Shown here piece by piece: positions 1-6,575 of a stretch of DNA of 15,995 bases. The notes beneath the pieces are model-generated. The model searched no databases and was not told the DNA's origin. It saw only the letters and a program-made list of their open reading frames with translations. Position numbers and translations under genes: made by a program. How positions within the stretch are numbered: the stretch's first letter is position 1; each line of letters opens with the position of its first letter. The DNA lies in assembly GCA_021828425.1 (NCBI GenBank), contig JAKARN010000008.1:1-15995 (forward strand), written 5' to 3'. This DNA is from Pseudomonadota bacterium. Its GTDB lineage: Bacteria > Pseudomonadota > Gammaproteobacteria > JAKAQQ01.

Positions 1-600
1 GGAATCGAAGGGATCCATCCTGGGCCCAACCTCGGCAAGCGGGCTCTGGAGCACAAGATCTATCCCTATCTTCTTCGCAATGTCACAGCCCAGTACCCGC
101 ACCATGTCTGGGGAATCGACATTACCTATATCAGACTTCTCCACGGCTGGATGTACCTCGTGGCCATCATCGACTGGCATTCCCGGTTTGTTGTCTCTGG
201 GGAGCTGGATCAGACCTTGGCGATGCCGTTTGTCCTGGACGCCGTGGATCGGGCTTTTCCGACCGCTTCTCCGGCCATTTTCAACAGTGACCCGGGATCT
301 CATTTCACCAGTGACAGCTATCTCGATCGCCTCCTTTCCCGGAACATCCAGGTCAGTATGGACGGGAAAGGACGAGCCACGGACAACATCTTCACGGAAC
401 GGCTCTGGAGAAGCCTCACGTATGAAGAGGTGTACCTCAACGAATACGATACGCCTCGCCAGGCCAGAGAAAGAATTCGGGACTGGTTCATCTTCTACAA
501 CACGAAACGACCTCACCCGCCTCTGGACGACCCAACCCCTTGGGAGGTTCTTTCAGAAGGAGAAAAAACAAACCCTCCCAGGAACAGGACCAAAGATTGA
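1..600 (+). CDS. IS3-family transposase OrfB (DDE integrase core), 5'-truncated by window edge
   Basis: The frame is open from base 1 and encodes 199 residues to a TGA at 598-600, so the N-terminal part is missing from the window. It is the catalytic subunit of an IS3 transposase, which cuts and joins the element ends. Visible motifs are YPYLLRNV before the core, the first catalytic Asp in VWGIDITYI, MYLVAIIDWHSR after it, the second Asp in FNSDPGSHFTS, the Glu in NIFTERLWRSLTYEEVYL, and the family tail YNTKRPHPPLDDPTPWEV. All three DDE residues are present, so the catalytic core looks functional. In IS3 elements OrfB is normally made as an OrfA-OrfB fusion by -1 frameshifting; that region is not visible here. 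An internal ATG at 151 would omit the first Asp and is not the real start. Confidence 0.93.
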   Translation, partial: GIEGIHPGPNLGKRALEHKIYPYLLRNVTAQYPHHVWGIDITYIRLLHGWMYLVAIIDWHSRFVVSGELDQTLAMPFVLDAVDRAFPTASPAIFNSDPGSHFTSDSYLDRLLSRNIQVSMDGKGRATDNIFTERLWRSLTYEEVYLNEYDTPRQARERIRDWFIFYNTKRPHPPLDDPTPWEVLSEGEKTNPPRNRTKD

Positions 601-684
601 ATCCGTTTCCAAGACATTCCTCTTTCCTGAGATTTATGTGCTTAGAAAAGGCCTAAAAACTGTCTTGACAAACCGATCCACTTC
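1..684 (+). mobile_element. IS3-family insertion sequence, right part only
   Basis: The left part lies outside the window. The body is an IS3-type OrfB transposase gene ending at 600. About 80 bases downstream is a segment ending near GACAAACCGATCCACTTC (about 667-684), which resembles the right inverted repeat of IS3 elements whose ends carry a GTGGATC-like core. The exact last base cannot be fixed without the left end; 684 is uncertain by a few bases. The minus-strand gene immediately to the right reads into this end and loses its own 3' end there, which supports placing the boundary here. Confidence 0.75.
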
Positions 685-968
685 CCTCGTTCGTATGCAA
701 GAAACTCGGCCCCCTCTAACAGCGCAGCCTGCGGATGGCGATCCGCAAGGCTGATCAGCCGCCACAGCATGGGAAATGCGAGAACGAATATGGCGATCAC
801 CATGATCGCAAAAATCCACACATTCTTTACCAACCATGCATCCAGCATGATTAATAGCGACATAAAGCATACAGTGAAGGTAACCTTTCCAATCACCCCC
901 CCGCCCTTCAGAGTTGCCTTTGAAAGCCCCTGCAGCGCCTGATCTAGATTGAATGGCAAGAAGTTCAA
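684..968 (-). pseudogene. small two-helix membrane protein, 3' end cut off by IS3 insertion
   Basis: I do not recognise the family. The frame starts at TTG (966-968) with a GAGGG element 5 bases upstream. It encodes an amphipathic N-terminus (NFLPFNLDQALQGLSKATLKGG), then two adjacent hydrophobic segments (about residues 25-45 and 50-72), then a soluble tail (LADRHPQAALLEGAEFLAYER). The next residues, GKWIGLSRQFLGLF, are encoded by the end of the IS3 element and stop at 642. So the native C-terminus is lost and replaced by about 14 IS-derived residues. The protein was probably inner-membrane. It lies downstream of brnA on the same strand with about 100 bases between. The start is uncertain because the frame stays open further upstream without a good initiation codon. 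Confidence 0.55.
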
Positions 969-1066
969 GGAACCCTCACACCGCTTCTGATCCTTTGGTG
1001 ACGCGCTGCAACGTCGCTCCGATGGGGCAGCATCTTTTCACAGCGACGAGCTTTCATGAAACCGCC

Positions 1067-1333
1067 TTACCGCCGCTGCGCGGCGACGTACCGCTTCAGC
1101 GCGTTGTCCATGCGGGTTTGCCACCCTGGACCTGTCCCGCGGAAGAATTCCAATACGTCCTTCGAGATCCGAAGCGTCGTCTGCGTCTTTTGGCCCGATC
1201 CCGCCGGCCGGCCGCGGCGGACGAGCTTCTTCCCGTGGTAAAGATCGGCCCCGGCGATCCACTGGCCGGTGACCTCTGGGGCGTCATCGGGATCACGCCA
1301 GGTGCGGTGCGAGCCTTTTGATTTCACGCTCAT
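1067..1333 (-). CDS. brnA: BrnA family type II antitoxin
   Basis: This 88-residue protein matches the BrnA antitoxin pattern: DAPEVTGQWIAGADLYHGKKLVRRGRPAGS, then a ribbon-helix-helix-like segment (KTQTTLRISKDVLEFFRGTGPGWQTRMDNALKRYVAAQ). BrnA antitoxins bind and neutralise the RNase toxin BrnT and repress the shared promoter as dimers. The ATG at 1331-1333 lies inside the 3' end of brnT (about 40 bases of overlap in another frame), the usual toxin-first order of this module, which suggests translational coupling. The antitoxin is full length, whereas its toxin partner is frameshifted, so it may now act only as an orphan repressor. Confidence 0.88.
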   Translation of the reverse strand: MSVKSKGSHRTWRDPDDAPEVTGQWIAGADLYHGKKLVRRGRPAGSGQKTQTTLRISKDVLEFFRGTGPGWQTRMDNALKRYVAAQRR

Positions 1334-1569
1334 TGGCTTTCCTCATGGAGATGATCCGCCGCGCCTTGCCACGCGGCGTCCAAACGATGATGACAACCCT
1401 GCCGCTCAGCCTGCCAGCGCTGATGAAACGGGGCTCACCGTAGTCCCTTCCTTCGGTCATCGAGCCGCGTCAGATGCGGCCCGTCGAAAACCTCTCTGGC
1501 CTGCCGAAAATCGAGTCCCCGCTCCTCGAGAGACCGCCTCCGCTTGGCACGGTCGAAGGTAATCCTCAT
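1293..1569 (-). pseudogene. brnT: BrnT family toxin, frameshifted by one extra G
   Basis: Starting at ATG 1567-1569 the frame reads RITFDRAKRRRSLEERGLDFRQAREVFDGPHLTRLDDRRK, typical of the BrnT N-terminal half. It then meets a premature TGA after GLR. Skipping one G in the GGG run at 1445-1447 restores DYGEPRFISAGRLSGRVVIIVWTPRGKARRIISMRKANEREIKRLAPHLA and a stop at 1293-1295, giving a 91-residue protein of normal BrnT length. BrnT is a RelE-fold ribonuclease; the conserved C-terminal core (RFI...GRVV.IVWT.RG...RIISMRKA.ERE) is present but out of frame. The toxin is therefore probably inactive unless the extra G is a sequencing error. Its 3' end overlaps brnA. Confidence 0.82.
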
Positions 1570-1762
1570 GGTATTTATCGTAGCGACATTTATTTAATCG
1601 CGCAACCCGTCCCGCCGCGCGCAGAAGCCGGCAGACGGAACCACGGGGTGAACCGTTGGGATTAGTGCACTGCACAGTCCTGTTCAACGGGGCATGAGCC
1701 CGGAACCGGGTCACAAAGCGCCTACCCAGTACATGGACTCCCGGACGGCTTCCCGGCAAGGT

Positions 1763-1957
1763 TTACCCGAGCCCGGGGCCATCGCGCCCTTTCCCACGCT
1801 CACGCGAACGCTCCGGCTCCGGCGGCCCCACTACCCGCGCAAGCATCCGGTCCCGCTCGCGTCTGGCCGCCACCCGGTCACCCGAGACATCGAGGATCGA
1901 AACCCGGATCTCCCGCGCCTCCCGCTCGATCCGGCCCAGCTCAGAAGGAGGTGTCAT
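1763..1957 (-). CDS. small hypothetical protein, charged
   Basis: The 64-residue frame has a good ribosome binding site: GTGAGG lies 7 bases before the ATG at 1955-1957. The N-terminal half (MTPPSELGRIEREAREIRVSILDVSGDRVAARRERDRMLARVVG) looks like an amphipathic, possibly coiled-coil helix. The tail is Arg/Gly/Pro rich and low in complexity. I do not recognise a family. It sits divergently about 150 bases left of the prlF start, between two toxin-antitoxin modules, and could be a regulator, the remnant of a longer gene, or chance. The main support is the Shine-Dalgarno sequence and the helical, charged N-terminus. Confidence 0.3.
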   Translation of the reverse strand: MTPPSELGRIEREAREIRVSILDVSGDRVAARRERDRMLARVVGPPEPERSRERGKGRDGPGLG

Positions 1958-2029
1958 TCTTTACCTCACTGCAAAACACAGCCCCTGATCTACCCCACCC
2001 AATGAAGACATTTCAGACAGGGATGGGCA

Positions 2030-2069
2030 GACAATGCATTTGCATTGAAAAGACAATGCGATTGCATTA
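2030..2069 (+). promoter_or_regulatory. prlF-yhaV promoter with two operator-like dyads
   Basis: Two copies of a GACAATGCNNTTGCATT element start at 2030 and 2052, exactly 22 bases (about two helical turns) apart. The first is a perfect dyad (CAATGC-ATTT-GCATTG); the second has a weaker outer arm (AATGC-GATT-GCATT). A sigma70-like promoter overlaps them: -35 TTGAAA at 2045-2050, a 17-base spacer and -10 TACTAT at 2068-2073. The arrangement predicts autorepression by PrlF or the PrlF-YhaV complex, as expected for such modules. Confidence 0.65.
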
Positions 2070-2105
2070 CTATTCAAGTGTTTCCCCCTTTGCCTGGAGA
2101 GCGCC

Positions 2106-2435
2106 ATGCCTGCCACCCTCGAAGTCGAATCCACGCTGACTGACCGCTTCCAGACGACGGTGCCGGAAACCGTGCGCCGCGCCCTGCATCTGGACAAGCG
2201 CGACAAAATCCATTACTCGATCCGTTCCGGCGGCGAAGTCGTGCTGACGCGCGTCGAAGCCCCCGAGGGCGACGACCCGGTACTCGGTCAGTTCCTGGGC
2301 TTCCTGGCTCGCGACATCGCCAGCCATCCCGAACGCTTGCAGGCCATCAACACCAGCCTCGTCCAGCGCATCCAGTCGCTGGTCGGCGGCATTGAAGTGG
2401 ATCTCAATGCCGCCCTGTCGGCAGATGATGAATGA
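2106..2435 (+). CDS. prlF: PrlF family antitoxin (AbrB/SpoVT fold)
   Basis: This 109-residue protein carries an N-terminal swapped-hairpin AbrB-type DNA-binding region (ATLEVESTLTDRFQTTVPETVRRALHLDKRDKIHYSI, about residues 3-40) and a C-terminal part with FLARDIASHPERLQAINTSLVQRIQSLV. This is the pattern of the PrlF (SohA) antitoxin of the PrlF-YhaV system. It neutralises the YhaV ribonuclease and represses its own operon. The ATG is preceded by TGGAGAG 4-5 bases upstream, and the promoter with paired dyads lies 35-75 bases upstream. Its TGA overlaps the yhaV ATG, indicating a translationally coupled operon. The gene looks intact. Confidence 0.93.
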   Translation: MPATLEVESTLTDRFQTTVPETVRRALHLDKRDKIHYSIRSGGEVVLTRVEAPEGDDPVLGQFLGFLARDIASHPERLQAINTSLVQRIQSLVGGIEVDLNAALSADDE

Positions 2436-2938
2436 GGACGGACAGGCCGACGGATCTGGTCACTCACGGCTGGACGGTTTTCGCTCACCCACTGTTCGGG
2501 GCTCAGCTTGAAGCTCTGGTCCTGGAGGTCGAGTCCCTCAAGAAAAGGGATCCGGGCGGATATGGGAGGAAAAACGCCAGCAAACGATTGGCGGGGATCA
2601 CCCGGTTGGCGTTCGAAATCATCCCGCAAGACCCGACCCGACCGGAATACCGGCCAGGTGGCAGCCTGGGTGAGGGGCACAAACACTGGTTCCGGGCCGA
2701 GTTCTTCCAGCAGTACCGGCTGTTTTTCCGCTACCACACACCCAGCAGGGTGATCGTGTTCGCGTGGGTCAACGATGGGGATAGCAAGTGCGCCTACGAG
2801 AGCCGCGACGATGCCTACCGGGTGTTCCGCAAGATGCTGGAGGGGGGGCATCCTCCGGACGACTGGGATCAGTTGCTGGCCGAAGTGCGTGCCTGGGGTG
2901 AGCGGCTACAGCGATTCGCTGCAGGTCTTGCACCGTAA
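2432..2938 (+). CDS. yhaV: YhaV family toxin (ribonuclease of PrlF-YhaV)
   Basis: The 168-residue product is the toxin partner of PrlF: a RelE-superfamily ribonuclease that cleaves RNA and arrests growth. Family signatures include HPLFGAQLEALVLEVESLKKRDPGGYGRKNASKRLAGI, IPQDPTRPEYRPGGSLGEGHKHWFRAEFFQQYRLFFRY, VIVFAWVNDGDSKCAYESRDDAYRVFRKMLEGGHPPDDWDQLLAE. The basic, His- and Arg-rich centre (HKHWFRA, QYRLFFRYH) is conserved. It starts at ATG 2432, overlapping the prlF stop by four bases (ATGA). Length and motifs look complete, so this appears to be one of only two intact modules among the four in the window. Confidence 0.93.
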   Translation: MRTDRPTDLVTHGWTVFAHPLFGAQLEALVLEVESLKKRDPGGYGRKNASKRLAGITRLAFEIIPQDPTRPEYRPGGSLGEGHKHWFRAEFFQQYRLFFRYHTPSRVIVFAWVNDGDSKCAYESRDDAYRVFRKMLEGGHPPDDWDQLLAEVRAWGERLQRFAAGLAP

Positions 2939-3304
2939 GGCTTGGGCTCGCCGACGGACAGCGGGGTCCGGGGGGCATTTGCGAGGGTGGGGAAGATCAC
3001 TCTCCCGTGACGACCGATGGGTTGCGGCATCCGGCATCTTCCTCGGCACCCTTCAAGAAAGAACCACGCTGTCTCAGGCAGGCAACGGCCGCCATTTCCG
3101 GCTTGCACCAGACACCGCTTTCTCCAACAGCGGGTCTGCTGCGCCCGAGCGCTCATCTGGGGGTGCTCAACCCGGATTCCGGCCGCTGACCTTGGCCTCC
3201 GTCGTCAAGGCCCGCTCCGGCCTCTCGGGAGCCCCAGCCTGCCGGTGCCGGGCGCGCCATCCACAGCCTGACCTGGCGCGTCGGTCGAGGGAGCCCCCCG
3301 CCGG
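2939..3304. other. intergenic stretch with no recognisable gene
   Basis: These 366 GC-rich bases separate yhaV from the zinc-ribbon gene, whose 3' ends converge here. Open frames exist on both strands but none has a recognisable motif or convincing start. I see no clear rho-independent terminator with a T tract. It may be decayed accessory DNA. Confidence 0.5.
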
Positions 3305-3742
3305 CTAGTGGAACAGGTCCCGCACCTTGCTCAGGAAGGAGCCTTTCCGCATCCGTTTCAGGGTCACCGCCCACTGGTCCTCCGCGATCACCTTTCTCTT
3401 GGTCTCGGCCTCTTCCTTTTTCATGAGCTCCAGAACCCTCGTATCCTCATCCGCATCCAGCCAGTACCCATGCTGGTTCTCGCAAAAATCCATTTCGAGA
3501 TCGTAGAGCCGATATCGGAATCTCTTGAGCGGAGCATTGCATTCGGGACACGGGGCCGTTGTGGGCGAGGAACTGAAGACCAGCGTTCCCTTGGCGTCCT
3601 CGCCGAAATCGAAAGCCTCATCTTCCAGTTCGTCGAGCTCCTGACGCTCGAACCACATCCCCTGGCAGGAGGGACAGATCTTGACCTCGATCTTGTGCCG
3701 GACGGTTGGCACGAGATCCGATTTGCAGGTGGGACATTTCAA
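3305..3742 (-). CDS. zf-TFIIB type zinc-ribbon protein
   Basis: The protein contains two zinc ribbons. From the proposed start, the first is CPTC (Cys3, Cys6) with CPSC (Cys23, Cys26) followed by GMWFERQELDEL. The second is CPEC (Cys65, Cys68) with the partner Cys87 and His91 in FCENQHGYWLDADE. A charged helical C-terminus (VLELMKKEEAETKRKVIAEDQW) ends with a basic tail. This matches small bacterial zf-TFIIB domain proteins, of unknown function. I chose the TTG at 3740-3742 because GGAGG lies 5 bases upstream and the family usually begins directly at MKCP-C. An in-frame ATG at 3785-3787 would add 15 hydrophilic residues and has only a weak ribosome binding site. Product length is 145 or 160 residues. 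Confidence 0.85.
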   Translation of the reverse strand: MKCPTCKSDLVPTVRHKIEVKICPSCQGMWFERQELDELEDEAFDFGEDAKGTLVFSSSPTTAPCPECNAPLKRFRYRLYDLEMDFCENQHGYWLDADEDTRVLELMKKEEAETKRKVIAEDQWAVTLKRMRKGSFLSKVRDLFH

Positions 3743-4010
3743 GTTGGCCTCCGGCTCATCAGCGTTCGGGTGTCGGTCGGATCCCATCGCGGGATCTTCT
3801 CATTCTACGCCACCGAACCCGGTCCGAATGCGCGAGCGGGCGGATTGAAGACCACGACACGTGGGAGGGCCCATTTCCGGATTTCCGGGGTCTGCGATTC
3901 AAACCGGTGCCGATTTCCGCCCGATCAACCAGGCGTCCTCCCAATCTTGCTGTGTCAAGAATGATGTATCCCATTCGCTTCTTCATTGCGCGGTGGGGTT
4001 CGAGGGGAGT

Positions 4011-4130
4011 GCGGGTACGATTGGAGCGATATCTGGGGCATTTGGCGACGGTGCCTGGGGCACGCCGACAGGGTCGCCGGGCTCAAGGGCTACTGCACCG
4101 GGCTGGCGACGACGCTCGCCGAGGCGGGTC
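4011..4130 (+). pseudogene. degenerate IS701-like transposase N-terminal relic
   Basis: In one frame bases 4011-4053 read RVRLERYLGHLATV. After one extra base the adjacent frame reads LGHADRVAGLKGYCTGLATTLA up to about 4112. Joined, this resembles the N-terminal region of IS701-family transposases, where a LGHADR..GL.GYCTGL element precedes the conserved RKSVEP segment. The RKSVEP part is not recognisable, so the relic is short and decayed. It lies in the roughly 430-base stretch 3788-4221, which otherwise shows no gene. The assignment rests on recalled family motifs only. Confidence 0.4.
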
Positions 4131-4221
4131 CGTTCAAGCGCCTCGGGAGACCGGGGTGCGTACATACGCCACGAGTGGTTGAGTTCCTTCCTGTCAGCAC
4201 TCCCACCGACAACGGCATCCA

Positions 4222-5214
4222 TTACCGACTGAAGAGTCGGACCAGGACAGCGCCATCCGAAGACCGAAAGTAATAATGATCCTTGGGGTTCCAACTATTT
4301 GCATCACGTTTGCTGCCTTTTCTCAAGTGTTTTTTGGGTACTTTGGCGGCTGCCAAAGTGGACTTCCAAGGGAGCCAAGGGAACTCGGTAAAATGAGCTG
4401 CACCAACGGCAAAACCGCTCCCGAGCGCTGCAGAACAGCCAGCAATTCCATGGCGTTGCCAAAATGCGGTTGCATGACCTTCAAAACCATGAATGGCAGC
4501 GATTCCCACGGTAACTCCATTAAGCGCTTGCCTGAACTTATTCAAGTTCTTTGTTAGCTTGTTACCGAAACCGTTGCTGCCTCGTTCGATTTTGTCACGA
4601 TACGTACCAATCCATTGAATTTTCCTCTCGCGTGTTCTGTTACCACTGCCGCAGTCTGCAATCCCAAACATGTCATAGCATGCCGACAGAACCGCTTTCC
4701 TGCCGCTTGCAAGCGGCACTATACGGTGGCCATCGACAAAGTCCGTGTCGTAGCAAAGCATGGTGTCAGCCTCACCATCTGTGGGAAAGACTTTCCTTCC
4801 GATGCCAACGATTCCATCCTTGTCAATCGCGACGCAAAGTTGATCGCCACTGTCCCCATTGCGAAGGTCTCGCCCATCAACACCAACGATAATTAGAGCA
4901 CCGGGCGAGCGAGAAAGCGCCTTGACCGCCTCTTTTATCGGGTCAACGAAGCCAGCGTCGCTCAGTTTTTGGATTCTATCTTTGTAGCAGAGATGGCCGA
5001 TGGACTCACCGAGAAAAAGAAAACCACCCGGAAAAACAACCGCATCCAGCTTATCCCACCATTGATTGATCAGGTTGGCGTTCTGCGTGAGCAGTTTCAA
5101 GGATTGCTTGTTGCTGCGTTTTTCCTTTATGGGCCGGCCCCTGACGCAGACCGTTACTAGGCACAGGGACGGCTGGTTGCGTTTATGAAACCCCTTTCGG
5201 GCAGTAACTACCAT
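4222..5214 (-). CDS. divergent nitrilase (carbon-nitrogen hydrolase) superfamily protein
   Basis: The 330-residue product has a nitrilase-like fold signature: an N-terminal region with LKLLTQNANLI and DKLDAVVFPGGFLFLGES, then DGIVGIGRKVFPTDGE, then KAVLSACYDMFG. Candidate catalytic residues are Glu70, Lys141 and Cys179. The Glu-Lys spacing (71) and Lys-Cys spacing (38) fit the Glu-Lys-Cys triad of nitrilases and amidases, which hydrolyse non-peptide C-N bonds. The C-terminal 130 residues (GFEGHATAFWQRHGIAGCSAALGSGFAVGAAHF) are unfamiliar, and the tail is basic. The substrate is unknown. The start ATG at 5212-5214 has no obvious Shine-Dalgarno. The gene is AT-richer than its surroundings (a sampled 60-base line has 27 G/C) and lies divergent to an HNH endonuclease gene in the same low-GC island, suggesting joint acquisition. 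Confidence 0.65.
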   Translation of the reverse strand: MVVTARKGFHKRNQPSLCLVTVCVRGRPIKEKRSNKQSLKLLTQNANLINQWWDKLDAVVFPGGFLFLGESIGHLCYKDRIQKLSDAGFVDPIKEAVKALSRSPGALIIVGVDGRDLRNGDSGDQLCVAIDKDGIVGIGRKVFPTDGEADTMLCYDTDFVDGHRIVPLASGRKAVLSACYDMFGIADCGSGNRTRERKIQWIGTYRDKIERGSNGFGNKLTKNLNKFRQALNGVTVGIAAIHGFEGHATAFWQRHGIAGCSAALGSGFAVGAAHFTEFPWLPWKSTLAAAKVPKKHLRKGSKRDANSWNPKDHYYFRSSDGAVLVRLFSR

Positions 5215-5257
5215 TATGAGGTGAATATATCAACAAATAACAAAAACTGCAATCACA

Positions 5258-5485
5258 ATGTCTGGGTCCAGTACCTTTGGCACTCGGGTTGCTGTCCGGG
5301 AAGGAAGGATAGCGGAGATTGTTGTCCTCGGCGCTGGTGGGGGGCTGAGTGGGTATGGGCTCGCCTGTCAGTTTCTGTTTGATCCGCTCCGGGTCCATGA
5401 AGAGCAAGTCGGCGAGATCGTCTACGACGAAGAACTCCTCTGCATTGATAGGGCAGTACTCATCGCTATGAGGAGTACCAAGGAC
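5258..5485 (-). pseudogene. 5'-truncated gene fragment, unknown family
   Basis: On the minus strand from about 5485 the frame reads SDEYCPINAEEFFVVDDLADLLFMDPERIKQKLTGEPIPTQPPTSAEDNNLRYPSFPDSNPSAKGTGP. Third codon positions are mostly G or C, as in real host genes. No in-frame ATG, GTG or TTG with a ribosome binding site exists upstream, because the frame is closed by a TGA at about 5510. The segment VVDDLADLLFMDPERIKQKL could be a small helix-turn-helix. An internal ATG (5398 region) exists but lacks a Shine-Dalgarno. It is most simply the remnant of a gene whose 5' end was lost when the low-GC island formed. The C-terminal end is not defined; the frame runs to 5183, overlapping the nitrilase start. 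Confidence 0.35.
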
Positions 5486-5752
5486 TTTTGAACTTGTGCA
5501 TCACATCAAATGTCCAGATCGATAAAATGCGGACCGTGGGTCGTCGTTGAAGAATCGAAACTCCTTTGCTGCTACAAGTTGAAAGGAAGCGGATTGAGGA
5601 GTGTTGCCCGCATGGGGCAAAGCCACGAACAAAGCCAAAACGGGCGGTCAGCAGTCCTGATGTTGTCGGCGATTACCTTATATAAACATCGCACCATTCT
5701 TGGTATTCTGATTCTCGGCACTCCATCATGGAGAACCATACGGTACTATTAT

Positions 5753-6424
5753 ATGAACATGAGAAAACTCAACAAGAAAGCTGTCCTTAGCGCTATAGCT
5801 GAATATGACCGGATTGGTCAGGACGCCTTTTTGAATAAATATGGGTTCGGTAAAGCACGAACCTATGTTCTAACCTACAAGAGAAAGTTCTATGACTCGA
5901 AAGCTATAGTTGGAGCGGCGTACAGACACCAGTATGGAACAGCGCTAAAACCCTCTGATTTTTCAGGGGGTAAAGCAACAGTGGTGCGGATATTACACGA
6001 TCTGGACTTTAAGGTAGTCGACAGGACCCTGGATAAACAATCCGTGGCATTTCCAGAGGAGAGTTCGGGACAAGTTTGGGAAGGAGCAAGTCAATTAATT
6101 ACGGCTACTGCGTATGAGCGAAACCGAAAGGCGCGCGAGGCTTGTATAAAGGAATATGGCAGCGTCTGCAAAATTTGTGGATTCGACTTTGGTATAGAGT
6201 TCGGCCCTGATTTTGAGGGTTTTATTCATGTTCACCATTTGGTGCCGCTTTCTAAAATCACAAAGCAATACAAGGTGAATCCGAAGAAAGATCTTATCCC
6301 TGTGTGTCCAAATTGTCACGCTGCTCTGCACTATGGAGGCAAAGACAGGACGCCTGACCAGGTTCGAAACTTGCGCAACAAGCTACGCGTAAACAAGAAG
6401 GCCATGAACACCCCCAGAGAATAG
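5753..6424 (+). CDS. HNH endonuclease with ScoMcrA-like N-terminal domain
   Basis: The 223-residue protein has an N-terminal domain (about residues 4-90: LNKKAVLSAIAEYDRIGQDAFLNKYGFGKARTYVL, YDSKAIVGAAY, PSDFSGGKATVVRILHDLDFKV) like the head domain of McrA-type enzymes such as ScoMcrA. The C-terminal HNH nuclease (about 118-200) has CKIC (Cys139, Cys142), HVHH (159-162) and DLIPVCPNCHAALH (Cys185, Cys188, His189, His193), so both the zinc site and the metal-dependent catalytic residues are present. No SRA or sulfur-binding domain is visible. The role is probably restriction of foreign or modified DNA (inference). I chose ATG 5753 (ATG 5759 is also possible) because homology begins there; the frame is open back to 5510 with unconvincing sequence. 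It is AT-rich (a sampled 60-base line has 23 G/C), unlike flanking genes. Confidence 0.88.
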   Translation: MNMRKLNKKAVLSAIAEYDRIGQDAFLNKYGFGKARTYVLTYKRKFYDSKAIVGAAYRHQYGTALKPSDFSGGKATVVRILHDLDFKVVDRTLDKQSVAFPEESSGQVWEGASQLITATAYERNRKAREACIKEYGSVCKICGFDFGIEFGPDFEGFIHVHHLVPLSKITKQYKVNPKKDLIPVCPNCHAALHYGGKDRTPDQVRNLRNKLRVNKKAMNTPRE

Positions 6425-6575
6425 GTACGAGGGAGCGGCCCTCGCGGTTTGAGTTCCGCTTCTGGATCCCCGATCTCCAGCCTGCCGAAGCGGTCTTGAT
6501 GGCAGGATCCCAATCTTTCGGTGCAACACCGGGCCCGAACAAGACGGAGGGGGTTGCCAGGGGTCAGTGCTAGAG

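Noticed and set aside
4170..4230. Peptide STPTDNGIHY reminiscent of a DDE transposase second-Asp motif
   Set aside because: Only a few residues match, and the surrounding residues do not fit IS481 or IS3 cores; probably chance.
5258..5491. Plus-strand frame MSGSSTFGTRVAVREGRIAEIVVLGAGG over the gene fragment
   Set aside because: The GAGGG-like stretch hints at a dinucleotide-binding loop, but it lacks a proper fold context and start; the minus-strand reading has better codon positions. Neither is certain.
5510..5752. N-terminal extension of the HNH frame back to 5510
   Set aside because: The translated extension has no family similarity and the McrA-like domain starts exactly at the ATG pair 5753/5759.
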